DNA from: Bacteroidales bacterium
GTDB lineage: Bacteria; Bacteroidota; Bacteroidia; Bacteroidales; UBA932
Length of the DNA stretch: 61,490 nt
Assembly (NCBI GenBank): GCA_029010575.1
Contig: JAQXKS010000040.1
Span: 1-61,490, forward strand
Direction of reading: 5' to 3'
The notes beneath the pieces were generated by a model. That model was not told the origin of the DNA and did no database searches. It was given only the letters and a program-made list of their open reading frames with translations. The position numbers and the translations under genes are program-made. This document shows, piece by piece, positions 16,856 to 25,801 of the stretch (the stretch's first letter is position 1; each line of letters starts with the position of its first letter).

Positions 16856-18876
16856 AAAGGCTTTTCTTTATAGTAGCCATCCTCATGTGCACATTGACAC
16901 CGGTACGGTCACAGTATGATACGAACCGTTTTATGAATCTTGGAAGGCAGGCTCTGATAGACGGCAAGTATGCTACCGCTATCGACAATTTCAATATCCT
17001 TCTTAGACTCAATACCAGACAATATAATGCATATTTCTTCAGAGGTATCGCAAAATATAATTTGGGTGACTACACAGGTGCTGAAAGGGATTTCGATCGG
17101 GCGCTCCTGATAAATCCGATCTATACTCCTGCATACCATTACAGAGCCATAGCAAGAAGCATGTCCGGCAAGTATGAAAGTGCTCTTTCTGACCTGGAGA
17201 GAGCTGTCGAACTCAGACCAGACTACTACGGACTATACTTCAGTAGAGGTGTCACCTATCTTCTTTCACAGCAATTTGACAAGGCGATTGAAGATTTCAA
17301 CATGTTCATAAAATGTGAACCCAAGGAGGTCGATGCGTATCTGAACAGAGGCGCATCATATCTATATTCCGGAGATACTCTTGCCTCTTTGAAGGATTAT
17401 GACAAGGCAATAACGCTCAATAGCTTTGAGCCTGAGGGGTATATCAGAAGAAGCAGGGTCTATTCGCTGATGAAGAGATACGATGAGGCCCTTTCCGATC
17501 TGGACCGTGCAGTGGAACTCGACAGCACCAACTCTTTTGCATATTTCAACAGATCTATAATCCGTTTCGAGACAAAGGATATTGAAGGGGCAATGGCTGA
17601 TATAGGCAAGGTGATTGATGCAGATCCGAAAAATGCCCTTGCACTATATAACAGAGCCATTATGTGCAGTCAGACAGGTGATTGGAACAGAGCTCTCTCT
17701 GACTATGATGCAGTCATCTCCATTAACCCTGGCAATGTACTTGCTTACTATAACAGGGCTATGCTTCTTACCCGAATGGAGCGTTACGAAGAGGCAGTGG
17801 AAGACCTATCACAGGCAATTGATCTCTATCCAGATTTTGCCAAGGCATACCTGGACAGGTCATATCTTTACGGTAATTTAGGGAAAGAGAAAGAGGCCTA
17901 TACTGACTATCAGACTGCCAAAAACAAAATAGAAAAATACCGTTCGATAAATGAAAATGGTTCGTTCGAATCTGCAATGGCAGATACATCAGGAAGGTTC
18001 GAATCACTGCTTGCTTTAGACTCTGACTTTGCCAAGAGGGATTTCAACGAAAATCTGCTGCAGAACAGGGATGTAGAGATAGCATCTATACCATTCTTCA
18101 CAGTCAATGCTGCAGGGGAGAACCTTGCGGATAGCGACAGACTTCCCGAAAACCTTGCCGGAAGGTTCTCAAGTGCGCTCCTGTCTGACTTTCTGGCAGC
18201 CGTACCTGCACAGGTCACCTATAGTTATAACAGGGAGGGTACGATTACCGATAACTCCGGCGTGAAAAAAATGCTTGAAAAATCGCTTGCAGAAGAGGAA
18301 CTCTGTGCTCAGGAGAAATCCAAAACCCATTTTGCCATAGCGGTACTTGAATCGGAGTCAAGGCAGTTCAACAAGGCTCTTGAGAGTTATGACATGGCCC
18401 TTGCCCAGAGTACCTCTGCAACTGATTCTGCATTCATTCTTATGAATAGAGGGGCATTGAAGGCTGGAATTATCGATTTCATCTCTTCAATCGAGTCCAA
18501 TGTTAGAACCCTCTCGCTGGACAATGCAGGAACTGCAAGAGCCAGAGTCAGGGATAATGTCGTGAGTGAATATGACTATTCCGATGCGATCGCGGATATG
18601 AAAAAAGCAGTGGAGCTTCTGCCACAGATGCCCTATTTTCATTACAATATCGCCAACCTTCTGTGCAAAAACAAAGATCTGCCCGCAGCAGTGGCTGAAT
18701 ATACAGAAGCTCTGCGACTCTATCCGGAGTTCCAAGAGGCATATTATAATCGCGCCCTCATACATATTTACATACAAGAGCGCGAAAAAGGTTGCATAGA
18801 CTTGAGCAAGGCAGGTGAGCTTGGAATCAAGGATGCCTACAGCGTGATAAAGAAGTACTGCTCTACGAACAGGTAA
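16852..18876 (+). CDS. Exported tetratricopeptide-repeat protein
   Basis: 674-residue protein with a signal peptide (RLFFIVAILMCTLTPVRS-QY) followed by about ten tandem TPR units. Typical units read ARQALIDGKYATAIDNFN, YNLGDYTGAERDFDRALLI and CKNKDLPAAVAEYTEALRL; a non-repeat insert of about 150 residues lies near 360-510. TPR arrays are protein-protein scaffolds, so it probably acts in the periplasm or at the outer membrane; no partner can be named. The ATG overlaps the end of uvrA by 4 bases. It ends two bases before the convergent phosphorylase gene; no terminator is visible between them. Confidence 0.85.
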   Translation: MKRLFFIVAILMCTLTPVRSQYDTNRFMNLGRQALIDGKYATAIDNFNILLRLNTRQYNAYFFRGIAKYNLGDYTGAERDFDRALLINPIYTPAYHYRAIARSMSGKYESALSDLERAVELRPDYYGLYFSRGVTYLLSQQFDKAIEDFNMFIKCEPKEVDAYLNRGASYLYSGDTLASLKDYDKAITLNSFEPEGYIRRSRVYSLMKRYDEALSDLDRAVELDSTNSFAYFNRSIIRFETKDIEGAMADIGKVIDADPKNALALYNRAIMCSQTGDWNRALSDYDAVISINPGNVLAYYNRAMLLTRMERYEEAVEDLSQAIDLYPDFAKAYLDRSYLYGNLGKEKEAYTDYQTAKNKIEKYRSINENGSFESAMADTSGRFESLLALDSDFAKRDFNENLLQNRDVEIASIPFFTVNAAGENLADSDRLPENLAGRFSSALLSDFLAAVPAQVTYSYNREGTITDNSGVKKMLEKSLAEEELCAQEKSKTHFAIAVLESESRQFNKALESYDMALAQSTSATDSAFILMNRGALKAGIIDFISSIESNVRTLSLDNAGTARARVRDNVVSEYDYSDAIADMKKAVELLPQMPYFHYNIANLLCKNKDLPAAVAEYTEALRLYPEFQEAYYNRALIHIYIQEREKGCIDLSKAGELGIKDAYSVIKKYCSTNR

Positions 18877-18877
18877 C

Positions 18878-19756
18878 TTAGCATGCTCCTGATAGCTTGT
18901 CAAGTGCGAGTTTTACAAGGTCTTTCATCAGGGGCTTGTAGTCAGGATTTGCCTGTTTAGCATATCTGTGGGCGATAATCAGACAGATGGTCGCACCATC
19001 GTGGCCCAGATGTGCTGCCATGGCAGCCAATGCGGATCCCTCCATTTCGAAATTGGTGATCTTCCTGCCCTTGAATTCAAACTTTTCGAGCTCTTCCATA
19101 AGGTCAGGATTTACCAATGGGAGTCTTACCACTCTGCATTGTGGACCGTAAAATCCACCTGCAGCGATAGTCATGCCGGGTATGGTGGAACCCCTGAAGA
19201 GTTCTGTAAGCCTTTCTGAAGCCTTCACGAAGTAGGGAATGGGAAGGTACTTGTTCCATGTAACCTGCTTGAGGAATGACTTTTCGAAATCCTCAAGTAC
19301 AATATTCTCCCTGCCGCCGTACCAGTTAATGAGTCCGTCGAATCCGACGGATATTTCTGAGAAGAGGTAGCCTCCAAGCGGAATATCGGGCTGAATTGCT
19401 CCGGATGAACCGATTCTGAGGATGGTAAGCCTCCTATGCTCGCTCTTTACCTCTCTGGTTTGGAAATCTATATTTGCGAGGGCGTCAAGTTCTGTCATGA
19501 CTATGTCGAGGTTATCGCAGCCGATACCTGTGGAGAGAACCGTGAAACGGGTACCGTTATAGATACCGGTCGCACTTCTGAACTCTCTGGATGAGCTTTC
19601 ATTCTCAATGCTCGTAAAGAATGACTTCACAAGGTCTACTCTGCCCGGGTCTCCTACCAGAATAACATTGTCAGCCAGATCTTCAGGTCTGAGATGCAGA
19701 TGGAATATGGTTCCATCACTGTTGATAATTAATTCAGAGTCTCCTATACGTGCCAT
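18878..19756 (-). CDS. udp: Nucleoside phosphorylase (uridine phosphorylase-like)
   Basis: Cytosolic pyrimidine/purine nucleoside phosphorylase of the PNP_UDP family, splitting a nucleoside with phosphate into base and ribose-1-phosphate. About 292 residues. Family motifs include ILVGDPGRV near the N-terminus (phosphate site), STGIGCDNLDIV, RIGSSGAIQ and FEMEGSALAAMAAHLGH (nucleoside-binding Met-Glu). Bacteroidota homologues starting with a SELIINxDG sequence have this N-terminus. Start candidates are ATG 19756 (chosen) and ATG 19768; a GTG at 19807 lies upstream of the predicted -7 box and is unlikely. Uridine as substrate is a best guess from family resemblance. The promoter is interleaved with that of the divergent DUF4293 gene. 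Confidence 0.88.
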   Translation of the reverse strand: MARIGDSELIINSDGTIFHLHLRPEDLADNVILVGDPGRVDLVKSFFTSIENESSSREFRSATGIYNGTRFTVLSTGIGCDNLDIVMTELDALANIDFQTREVKSEHRRLTILRIGSSGAIQPDIPLGGYLFSEISVGFDGLINWYGGRENIVLEDFEKSFLKQVTWNKYLPIPYFVKASERLTELFRGSTIPGMTIAAGGFYGPQCRVVRLPLVNPDLMEELEKFEFKGRKITNFEMEGSALAAMAAHLGHDGATICLIIAHRYAKQANPDYKPLMKDLVKLALDKLSGAC

Positions 19757-19772
19757 AATTTTTCTCATTTTA

Positions 19773-19804
19773 TTGGTAATATTCCTCAAAGATAGATAAA
19801 TTTG
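19773..19804 (+). promoter_or_regulatory. Promoter of the DUF4293-permease genes
   Basis: TTGG (19773-19776) and TAAATTTG (19797-19804) are 20 bases apart, fitting a -33/-7 pair with one mismatch in the -33. The start point near 19811 leaves a leader of only about 10 bases before the ATG at 19821. Confidence 0.5.
19787..19794 (-). promoter_or_regulatory. -7 box of the nucleoside phosphorylase gene
   Basis: Reads TATCTTTG on the minus strand, a TAnnTTTG match, with transcription expected to begin near 19780, 12-24 bases before the two ATG candidates. It lies inside the opposing promoter at 19773-19804. Confidence 0.45.
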
Positions 19805-19820
19805 CACAAAAATAGATACT

Positions 19821-20243
19821 ATGATACAACGTATTCAGACTTTATTCCTGCTTGCAGCGACAGGATTGCTTGTCGCCATGTTTTTTATTCCTATGTGTTA
19901 TGTGGATTCTGAAGGGAGCAAAATATTTTACCACGAATATATGCCGCTGTTTTCCCTGCTGATGGTATCGGCAATCCTTTCGATTATCAATATATTTTCA
20001 TATAAGAACAGACTTCGTCAGATCCGCACATGTAACCTCAACTCCATAATACTGTTGGGTTTCCAAATTTACATAGCGGTGCTGATCTTCACCCGTACGG
20101 AAATGAGATTCTCAATTACCGCTGTTTTTCCAGCAGTTGCGGCTATTCTGACATTCATCGGCATGAGATATGTGGCAAGGGACGAAGCCATGGTGAGGGC
20201 CTCATCGAGTCTAAGGGATTATAATCGCAAAAAGAGAAAATGA
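19821..20243 (+). CDS. DUF4293 family membrane protein
   Basis: 140-residue integral membrane protein with four predicted helices and the N-terminus MIQRIQTLFLLAA typical of DUF4293, a family of unknown function found in Bacteroidota. The loop after the first helix carries the short extracytoplasmic segment seen in the family (FIPMCYVDSEG). The C-terminus is basic (YNRKKRK). It overlaps the following permease gene by 4 bases (ATGA), so the two are probably made together. No function is assigned. Confidence 0.85.
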   Translation: MIQRIQTLFLLAATGLLVAMFFIPMCYVDSEGSKIFYHEYMPLFSLLMVSAILSIINIFSYKNRLRQIRTCNLNSIILLGFQIYIAVLIFTRTEMRFSITAVFPAVAAILTFIGMRYVARDEAMVRASSSLRDYNRKKRK

Positions 20244-21469
20244 ACCTTCCTCTGTTTCTTGCCCGTAAGATGAAAGGTGGCGGAGTCAGTTCCGCAAGCA
20301 ATACTATTGCGCTCATATCAGTAGCAGTCAGCATATTCGCAATGGTATTGGCTATTTCACTCTCCGAGGGTTTCAAGAAAGAGATTGCCAAGCGCTCAGT
20401 GGGATTTAATGGAGAGATTCTCCTGATTCCCCCGGGACAGGGCTTTTCGAATGACAGGTATCCCATTGAGGCGAACCTTTCGTATATTGATGAGATCTCT
20501 TCTCTGGAGTCGGTCTCTTCGGTAGAAGCTGTGGCATATAAGCCGGGCATGATAAAGAATGATGACAGGCTGCGAGGCGCCTTCTTCAAGGGGGTGGACT
20601 CCCTCTATGATTTGTCATTCTTTGAAGAGTCGCTTTCTCAGGGCAGGATGCCCGATTTTTCCGGCAAGAGACCTTCCAATGAAATTCTGATTTCAGAGAG
20701 GATGGCTGCACTTATGGGGTATAAGGTCGGAGACAAGGTTACCGCCTACTTTATAGGGGATGATGTCAAGGCAAGGCGTTTTGTCATATCTGGTCTTTTC
20801 GATATCCGTTTCGAGGATCTGGACGAACAGTTCGTGCTGGCTGATATCCGTCATATACGGCGTCTTAACGGATGGTCTGAGAACGGCTCATCATCCATTG
20901 AAGTGAAACTCTCCGGAGGAAAAAGGGATGAAGTGGCAAGCAGAATCGGGGAGATTGTTATGGAGAGGGACATAACGATGCAGGATTCCTCTGTGGCGGT
21001 ATGTACAGTTGATGAACTTTTTCCGGCCCTTTTTGACTGGCTCTCCCTGCTGGATCTCAATGTATTGGTAGTGATAGTCCTGATGATTATCGTAGCTGGA
21101 GTAAACATGATAACCGGTCTACTGATTATTCTTTTCGAAAAGACCTCTATGATAGGGCTGCTCAAGTCGCTGGGAATGAAGAATATGGATGTCTGCCGTC
21201 TCTTCCTGTACCGTGGTGCACAGATAGTACTCAAGGGAATGGTGTGGGGAAATTGCATAGCAGCCTCAGTGCTTCTGATACAGAAGTATACGCACATATT
21301 CAAGCTCGATCCCATGAACTACTATGTGGATTATATACCTGTTGATTTTAATTTGGCAAATATTGCCGTTATCAATGTCGGAGCATTCCTGCTGATATCT
21401 GCAGTTATGGTGATACCATCCCTTGTAATATCAACTATTTCACCAGACAAGAGTCTCAGAGTCGAATAG
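20240..21469 (+). CDS. ABC transporter permease of the LolC/LolE (FtsX/MacB) type
   Basis: 409-residue inner-membrane permease. It has an N-terminal helix (ISVAVSIFAMVLAISLSEG), a periplasmic domain of about 220 residues, and three C-terminal helices (about 265-290, 320-345 and 375-400) in the FtsX-like layout. The motif LLKSLGMKNMDVCRLFL between helices 2 and 3 is typical of the family. LolC/E proteins extract lipoproteins from the inner membrane, which would suit a lipoprotein-rich genome, but no ATPase (lolD) gene is adjacent, so the substrate is unproven. The 3' end overlaps the convergent kinase-RapZ gene by 14 bases. Confidence 0.85.
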   Translation: MNLPLFLARKMKGGGVSSASNTIALISVAVSIFAMVLAISLSEGFKKEIAKRSVGFNGEILLIPPGQGFSNDRYPIEANLSYIDEISSLESVSSVEAVAYKPGMIKNDDRLRGAFFKGVDSLYDLSFFEESLSQGRMPDFSGKRPSNEILISERMAALMGYKVGDKVTAYFIGDDVKARRFVISGLFDIRFEDLDEQFVLADIRHIRRLNGWSENGSSSIEVKLSGGKRDEVASRIGEIVMERDITMQDSSVAVCTVDELFPALFDWLSLLDLNVLVVIVLMIIVAGVNMITGLLIILFEKTSMIGLLKSLGMKNMDVCRLFLYRGAQIVLKGMVWGNCIAASVLLIQKYTHIFKLDPMNYYVDYIPVDFNLANIAVINVGAFLLISAVMVIPSLVISTISPDKSLRVE

Positions 21470-22874
21470 ACTGTTCCCTATGACAAAGGCTGACCTGGAT
21501 ATCAGGGTAGTTCTCCTTTATCCATTCATATACCCTTTGGGCGCAGAACACTGACCTGTGCTGTCCTCCTGTGCAACCGAATGCGATGGAAAGATCTGTA
21601 AATCCCCTTTCAATGTATCTGTCGATGTGTCTTCCGGTGAGGCTTTTCACCTGTTCAAGGAACTTCATGGCGAGTTCACTCTTTTCAAGGTATTCTATTA
21701 CCGGTGCGTCAAGCCCGGTAAGGCTTTTGTACTGAGGCTCTCTGCCAGGGTTCGGGATTCCGCGGCAGTCAAATACATATCCGCCACCATTCCCAGTATC
21801 ATCGAGAGGAATGCCTTTTCTGTATGAGAAACTGCAAACTCTCACTCCTAAGGAGCCCTTCTGATGTTCCGGGAAAAGTATGTACTTTTCCTGATAGGCC
21901 CCAGGCAGTGCTTCCAGAAGAGTACGGAGATAGGGAAACTCGTTCATTATATCCATTCTGGTGATATCTTTTATATTTTCCAGAGCCGGCCCGATACTGA
22001 GGATGAAGTGGCTCTTCCTCTCGATGAGTCCTCTGAAGCCGTATGCCCCCAGTGTCTGCAATGTGCGGAACAAGACAAACAAATTTACGGATTCTTCAAA
22101 TGCCGTGCGGTCTATCTTCCTGAATTCAGAGAGCGAGTCGATGTAGGTACCCAAAAGATCTTTTCTCAATTCGGAAGAGAAACCGGCCCTTGCCTGCCAA
22201 AGGAAAGAGACGATATCGTATTGGAGAGGCCCCCTTCTTCCACCTTGATAATCAATAAAGTAAGGGTTACCATTGTAAATCATTATGTTTCTGGACTGGA
22301 AATCCCTGTACATGAAGGTATTGCTGTTATATGCAAGAAGTTTACCGACCAATTTGTCGAATTCATCCTCCAGATGGCATTCGTCAAAGTCTGCAAGTAC
22401 GAGCTTTAGGAAGGAGTATTTGAAATAGTTCAGGTCGAACATGATGGATCTTCTGTCAAAATAGCTCACAGGATAACACCAGTGGTCAAAGTCGAGTCCT
22501 TTTGAACCTATACATTGGATAGCGGCCAGATTCCTAACGCATCTTTCGAGAAGTGCTAAATCACACTTTCCTGAATCTATGAGAGAAAAGAGGGTGGTAT
22601 CTCCCAGATCCTGTTGAAGATAATGGAGCTCACTATTATCAATGGCATAAATCTCAGGAACTGAAAAACCAGCCTTGAGGAAATGCTCTGTCATCCTGAT
22701 GAAGGCTCTGTTCTCATGAATAACTGTGCCAATGACACCAATGGCACTGCTCTTGTCTTCCTTGCAGATAAGTCTATAATATTTTCTGTTGCTTCCTGAT
22801 ATTGGAAGCGGTATAATTTCCGGACATTTGTCCGTACCAAAATGCTGTGCAGCGAGTTCCTTTAATATTTCCAT
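21456..22874 (-). CDS. Aminoglycoside-phosphotransferase-like kinase fused to a RapZ C-terminal domain
   Basis: Two-domain protein of 472 residues. Residues 1 to about 320 have the APH/choline-kinase fold seen in cell-wall sugar kinases such as AmgK. The catalytic loop reads FMYRDFQSRN (Asp near 191; the usual first His is Tyr) and the metal-binding loop is YFIDYQGG (Asp near 208). From about 345 it matches the RapZ C-terminal domain: SFSYRKGIP, YVFDCRGIPNP, LTGLDAPV and IAFGCTGGQHRSV. In E. coli that domain binds glucosamine-6-phosphate and the small RNA GlmZ; the RapZ N-terminal P-loop domain is absent here. A role in sensing or salvaging amino sugars is inference. ATG 22874 is preferred to a TTG at 22892, which lies in the upstream gene's terminator. 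Confidence 0.85.
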   Translation of the reverse strand: MEILKELAAQHFGTDKCPEIIPLPISGSNRKYYRLICKEDKSSAIGVIGTVIHENRAFIRMTEHFLKAGFSVPEIYAIDNSELHYLQQDLGDTTLFSLIDSGKCDLALLERCVRNLAAIQCIGSKGLDFDHWCYPVSYFDRRSIMFDLNYFKYSFLKLVLADFDECHLEDEFDKLVGKLLAYNSNTFMYRDFQSRNIMIYNGNPYFIDYQGGRRGPLQYDIVSFLWQARAGFSSELRKDLLGTYIDSLSEFRKIDRTAFEESVNLFVLFRTLQTLGAYGFRGLIERKSHFILSIGPALENIKDITRMDIMNEFPYLRTLLEALPGAYQEKYILFPEHQKGSLGVRVCSFSYRKGIPLDDTGNGGGYVFDCRGIPNPGREPQYKSLTGLDAPVIEYLEKSELAMKFLEQVKSLTGRHIDRYIERGFTDLSIAFGCTGGQHRSVFCAQRVYEWIKENYPDIQVSLCHREQSIRL

Positions 22875-22890
22875 AGCGCGAAGATATACC

Positions 22891-22930
22891 AAAAAAAGAG
22901 CCGGCGCAAACTTTCGTCGGCCGGCTCTTT
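22891..22930 (-). terminator. Terminator of the lipoprotein gene at 22946-24271
   Basis: On the minus strand AAAGAGCCGGC and GCCGGCTCTTT form an 11-bp stem around a 14-base loop, followed by a T run. Intrinsic terminator, just downstream of the lipoprotein stop. Confidence 0.9.
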
Positions 22931-22945
22931 CTGTTGTAACAAAGT

Positions 22946-24271
22946 TTATCTAACTATTAAAGAAAGGTCTGATTTAATTGATTTTGCTGAGAATTTGTAA
23001 TTCTTGTTCCACAGGCCTTTGTAATTGACAGACTGTGCAGAGCTTGAGGTGAATGTTGCATTTCCTGCAGGGAGGAATGATTCACCCACTTCTGTATCAT
23101 AGTAAACAGACACGCTGTTACCGTTGATGCCATATATACCGAAGTTGATAACCTTAAATGAGTTTCCTCCCTGAACTGTTCCTTCTGCAGGAGTTGCAAC
23201 ACCGGTTTCCTTATTCAATGTATATGCAGGCATATAGTCTTTCATCATTGTGTACTGTCCGTTTGTGCTTACAAAACATGCCCATGTTGGAAGGTAACCG
23301 CTGGGGTCATCCATTACAGTCACACCTGACATGAGGTTAAGATTTCCATCTTCAACCACACCTACTGCAGGAAGTGCAAAACCATCTTCGTCAATGTGTG
23401 AAAGACCGAATACGCAAACCTGTTCGGGAGCCATGTTGTAGTCTTCTACATAGATTTCACAATAGTAAGGAGTGTCGAGCACTTCATACTTGAGAGACTG
23501 TCCGTCAGAGAACCATCTGAGAGTCTTTTCGAATGTTACAGAGTAGTAGCCAAACCATGACTGAGCTTCCGGAGTAGGTCCTTCGTATGCGTCTGTAGTA
23601 GCTCTTGCAGAGAATATTTCGCTGTCTACCTTACCAGCCACATCGACTCCTGCGAGATAAACTACATACTCGGTAGAGGGAGCGAGTCCTGTTGCAGGTT
23701 CGTATTCCTTGCTTCCTTTCTGGCAGCACTGCTGTACGCCGCCATAATATCTGATGATGTATTCAATCTCTTCGATCATCTGTTTGTCAGTGTACTTATC
23801 GAAGTATTCTGCAGGGTAGATTGACATGTAATAGTAGTGGTTTTCGTCAGATACTGTCACTGTAGGAGCCATAGTAGAGGATGTAACAGCTGTGATTTCT
23901 ATAGTGGCATCGAAAGGAATCTTCTTGGATTCGATGGTGTAGTGACCATATTCGGAGTCCTTGTAGAGATTGTCTCCATTTACGGCTTTAACCATAAGAG
24001 TGTGTGACACATCTGTCTTGATTTCAAGTTTAAGAGTGTTTTCAGATACGTTTCCTGTGAACTGTTCAATTGTACCTGCATCAACCGCATATTCGTATGA
24101 GGTGGCATTTTCAACTGCATCCCACGAAATGGTGATACTGTTGGATGTAAAATCGACAACCTTAAATCCAGAAGGAGTAGAGAGTTTGTCGCTTTTTGAT
24201 GTTTTCTGACATGATGACAATGCACCCAAAAGAGCAATTGCACCCATCAATGTAATAAGTACTTTCTTCAT
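22946..24271 (-). CDS. Surface lipoprotein with N-terminal fibronectin-like domain (paralogue 1)
   Basis: 441-residue lipoprotein with signal and lipobox LLGALSSC. A fibronectin type III-like domain follows (residues about 35-110, key segment ITISWDAVENATSYEYAVD), then a second beta-rich domain (about 120-225, containing GLAPSTEYVVYLAGVD). The C-terminal domain (about 235-441) is shared with the next two genes: WFGYYSVTFEKTLRW, FGLSHIDEDGFALPAVGVV and GYLPTWACF. It is the most divergent of the three tandem paralogues. It has its own promoter-like box and terminator. Likely displayed on the cell surface or anchored in the outer membrane; ligand and function unknown. Confidence 0.8.
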   Translation of the reverse strand: MKKVLITLMGAIALLGALSSCQKTSKSDKLSTPSGFKVVDFTSNSITISWDAVENATSYEYAVDAGTIEQFTGNVSENTLKLEIKTDVSHTLMVKAVNGDNLYKDSEYGHYTIESKKIPFDATIEITAVTSSTMAPTVTVSDENHYYYMSIYPAEYFDKYTDKQMIEEIEYIIRYYGGVQQCCQKGSKEYEPATGLAPSTEYVVYLAGVDVAGKVDSEIFSARATTDAYEGPTPEAQSWFGYYSVTFEKTLRWFSDGQSLKYEVLDTPYYCEIYVEDYNMAPEQVCVFGLSHIDEDGFALPAVGVVEDGNLNLMSGVTVMDDPSGYLPTWACFVSTNGQYTMMKDYMPAYTLNKETGVATPAEGTVQGGNSFKVINFGIYGINGNSVSVYYDTEVGESFLPAGNATFTSSSAQSVNYKGLWNKNYKFSAKSIKSDLSLIVR

Positions 24272-24298
24272 AAATAGATTCTTTTGATTTTAAGGTTG

Positions 24299-24306
24299 CA
24301 AATATA
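24299..24306 (-). promoter_or_regulatory. -7 box of lipoprotein paralogue 1
   Basis: Reads TATATTTG on the minus strand, 28 bases upstream of the ATG at 24271. No -33 TTTG is apparent. Confidence 0.45.
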
Positions 24307-24324
24307 CTTTTTTATACGAATAAA

Positions 24325-24358
24325 TAAAAAAAAAGAGAGGTCTGTGACTACAGACCTC
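24325..24358 (-). terminator. Terminator of lipoprotein paralogue 2
   Basis: On the minus strand GAGGTCTGT and ACAGACCTC pair as a 9-bp stem with a 4-base loop, followed by CTCTTTTTTTT. Intrinsic terminator for the gene ending at 24390. Confidence 0.9.
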
Positions 24359-24389
24359 CTGTTTTTCTTGGTTTATCAGAGTTCAGGAC

Positions 24390-25742
24390 TTAAAATTCAA
24401 GGCATTTGATACCTCTCACGGGCAGAAGATGACTCATTTTTATCTTATCGCCCATACGTATGAAAGTTTTTTCAGGGTCTTCAGTAGAAGGCTCGTCTCC
24501 GCTCTTTGTGTATGTTATCTTTCCAGCGGGATGGAATGATTCAGGTTTTGATTCTGTCAGTTCATAGAATGCTACCTCTCCCTGTGCAGGGTTGCATGCC
24601 AGGATTGCAAATGATTCTACGGTGAATTTTGATTTGTCTGTCAACTCTCCGGTGTAAGGAGTTCCTTCGCCGTCCTTGAGGCTGTATGCGGGATACTCTC
24701 CTGAAACGAATGAGTAGGATTTAGAGTCATCTCCGATGGTGCAGAAACTCATCCATGTAGGGATATAACCCTCCTGAGCGGTTCCTATTTCGACACCTGT
24801 CATCGGGAGAAGTTCTCCGTTCTCTCCAATTACTCCGATTGCGGGAAGTGGCTTTTCAGAGAGTTCATCGATATTCGAGAGACCGTAGATGAGAACTGCT
24901 TCTTGACCTTCGTAAGGCTGGATCTCGACTTTCCTTGTCGAAGCAGAGTCGATAACTTCGTACTTGATTTCCTTATTATCAATGTACCATTTTACCATCT
25001 TCTCGTATTTGAATTCGTATGTTCCCAACCATGCCTTCACAGCATCAGAGGGGCCTTCCCACTTGGGAGTTGTGAACTCTTCCTTAATGATACCGCTGAT
25101 GGGCTCTTTGCTCGCGTTGAATCCGACTACTGTCACCACATATTTGGTAGAGTGCTCAAGTCCTGTAACGGGAACCTCTTTTTCTCCGCTCTGGAGCTCA
25201 ATCTGCCCTTCTGCAACACCCTCTTTAATCTTTGCAAGGATGTCATTTTCAGACATAGATGCGAAAACTTCAGAGTCAATGTAGTTCACGGAGTAGGTAT
25301 CTTCTGATGCAGGGGTAACTGTTATGAGGGCGGAGTTGGAGGTAATATTATCAACCTTGATGGTAGCTGTAAAGTCACCTTCTGGGCCGCCCTGTGCGGG
25401 GATTGTAAATACAGCATTGTCGGAGTCGGTCTTTCCTTCTGCTGTCGCCTTGATAGAGAAGAGGTGTTCCACCTTGGTGTCGAGTTTGATGGTTGCCTCA
25501 TTGGTAGTACTTTCACCCTTGATTTCGTTTGTATCCTTGGGATCAACGATGTAGAGGTACTTCTGTGCACCTGCCACTGCGTCCCATGTAAGGACAACTG
25601 ATTCAGGGGTGATCTCCTTCACCTTGATGTTCTGAGGAGTTGACAATTTGTCTGCGGGCGGTACCTCCTTGTTTTTCTTACAAGAGGAGATTCCGATAGT
25701 GAGAGCCAGTATGCTCATCACTGAAACTAATGCTTTTTTCAT
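24390..25742 (-). CDS. Surface lipoprotein with fibronectin-like domain (paralogue 2)
   Basis: 450-residue lipoprotein, lipobox LTIGISSC followed by KKNKE. N-terminal fibronectin-like domain (ITPESVVLTWDAVAGAQKYL, about 40-115), a second domain (ITSNSALITVTPASEDTYS, about 125-230) and the shared C-terminal domain (about 235-450: WLGTYEFKYEKMVKWYI, IYGLSNIDELSEKPLPAIGV, GYIPTWMSF). Very similar in layout to the gene at 26007-27341, with the same insertions and the same sentence-like segments, so the pair probably arose by a recent duplication. Independent terminator and promoter box suggest separate expression. Function unknown. Confidence 0.82.
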   Translation of the reverse strand: MKKALVSVMSILALTIGISSCKKNKEVPPADKLSTPQNIKVKEITPESVVLTWDAVAGAQKYLYIVDPKDTNEIKGESTTNEATIKLDTKVEHLFSIKATAEGKTDSDNAVFTIPAQGGPEGDFTATIKVDNITSNSALITVTPASEDTYSVNYIDSEVFASMSENDILAKIKEGVAEGQIELQSGEKEVPVTGLEHSTKYVVTVVGFNASKEPISGIIKEEFTTPKWEGPSDAVKAWLGTYEFKYEKMVKWYIDNKEIKYEVIDSASTRKVEIQPYEGQEAVLIYGLSNIDELSEKPLPAIGVIGENGELLPMTGVEIGTAQEGYIPTWMSFCTIGDDSKSYSFVSGEYPAYSLKDGEGTPYTGELTDKSKFTVESFAILACNPAQGEVAFYELTESKPESFHPAGKITYTKSGDEPSTEDPEKTFIRMGDKIKMSHLLPVRGIKCLEF

Positions 25743-25765
25743 AAAATTAATTTAACAAAATTTTT

Positions 25766-25773
25766 CAAACATA
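25766..25773 (-). promoter_or_regulatory. -7 box of lipoprotein paralogue 2
   Basis: Reads TATGTTTG on the minus strand, 24 bases upstream of the ATG at 25742. Eight bases further upstream (25781-25801) is a 21-base element also found before paralogue 3 at 27378-27398. The rest of 25802-25942 is very AT-rich and holds no gene that I can see. Confidence 0.4.
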
Positions 25774-25780
25774 AGAAGCA

Positions 25781-25801
25781 TTATTCAAAGATTTTGCCAA
25801 A
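25781..25801 (-). repeat. Upstream element shared by lipoprotein paralogues 2 and 3 (copy 1)
   Basis: Minus strand reads TTTGGCAAAATCTTTGAATAA. The copy at 27378-27398 differs at one base (T for C at position 12). It lies 38 bases upstream of the start codon here and 36 bases upstream there, so it may be a common operator or just preserved duplication. Confidence 0.6.

Noticed and set aside
19757-19807. Longer N-terminus of the nucleoside phosphorylase from GTG 19807
   Set aside because: The GTG lies upstream of the predicted -7 box and the extra residues do not resemble the family.
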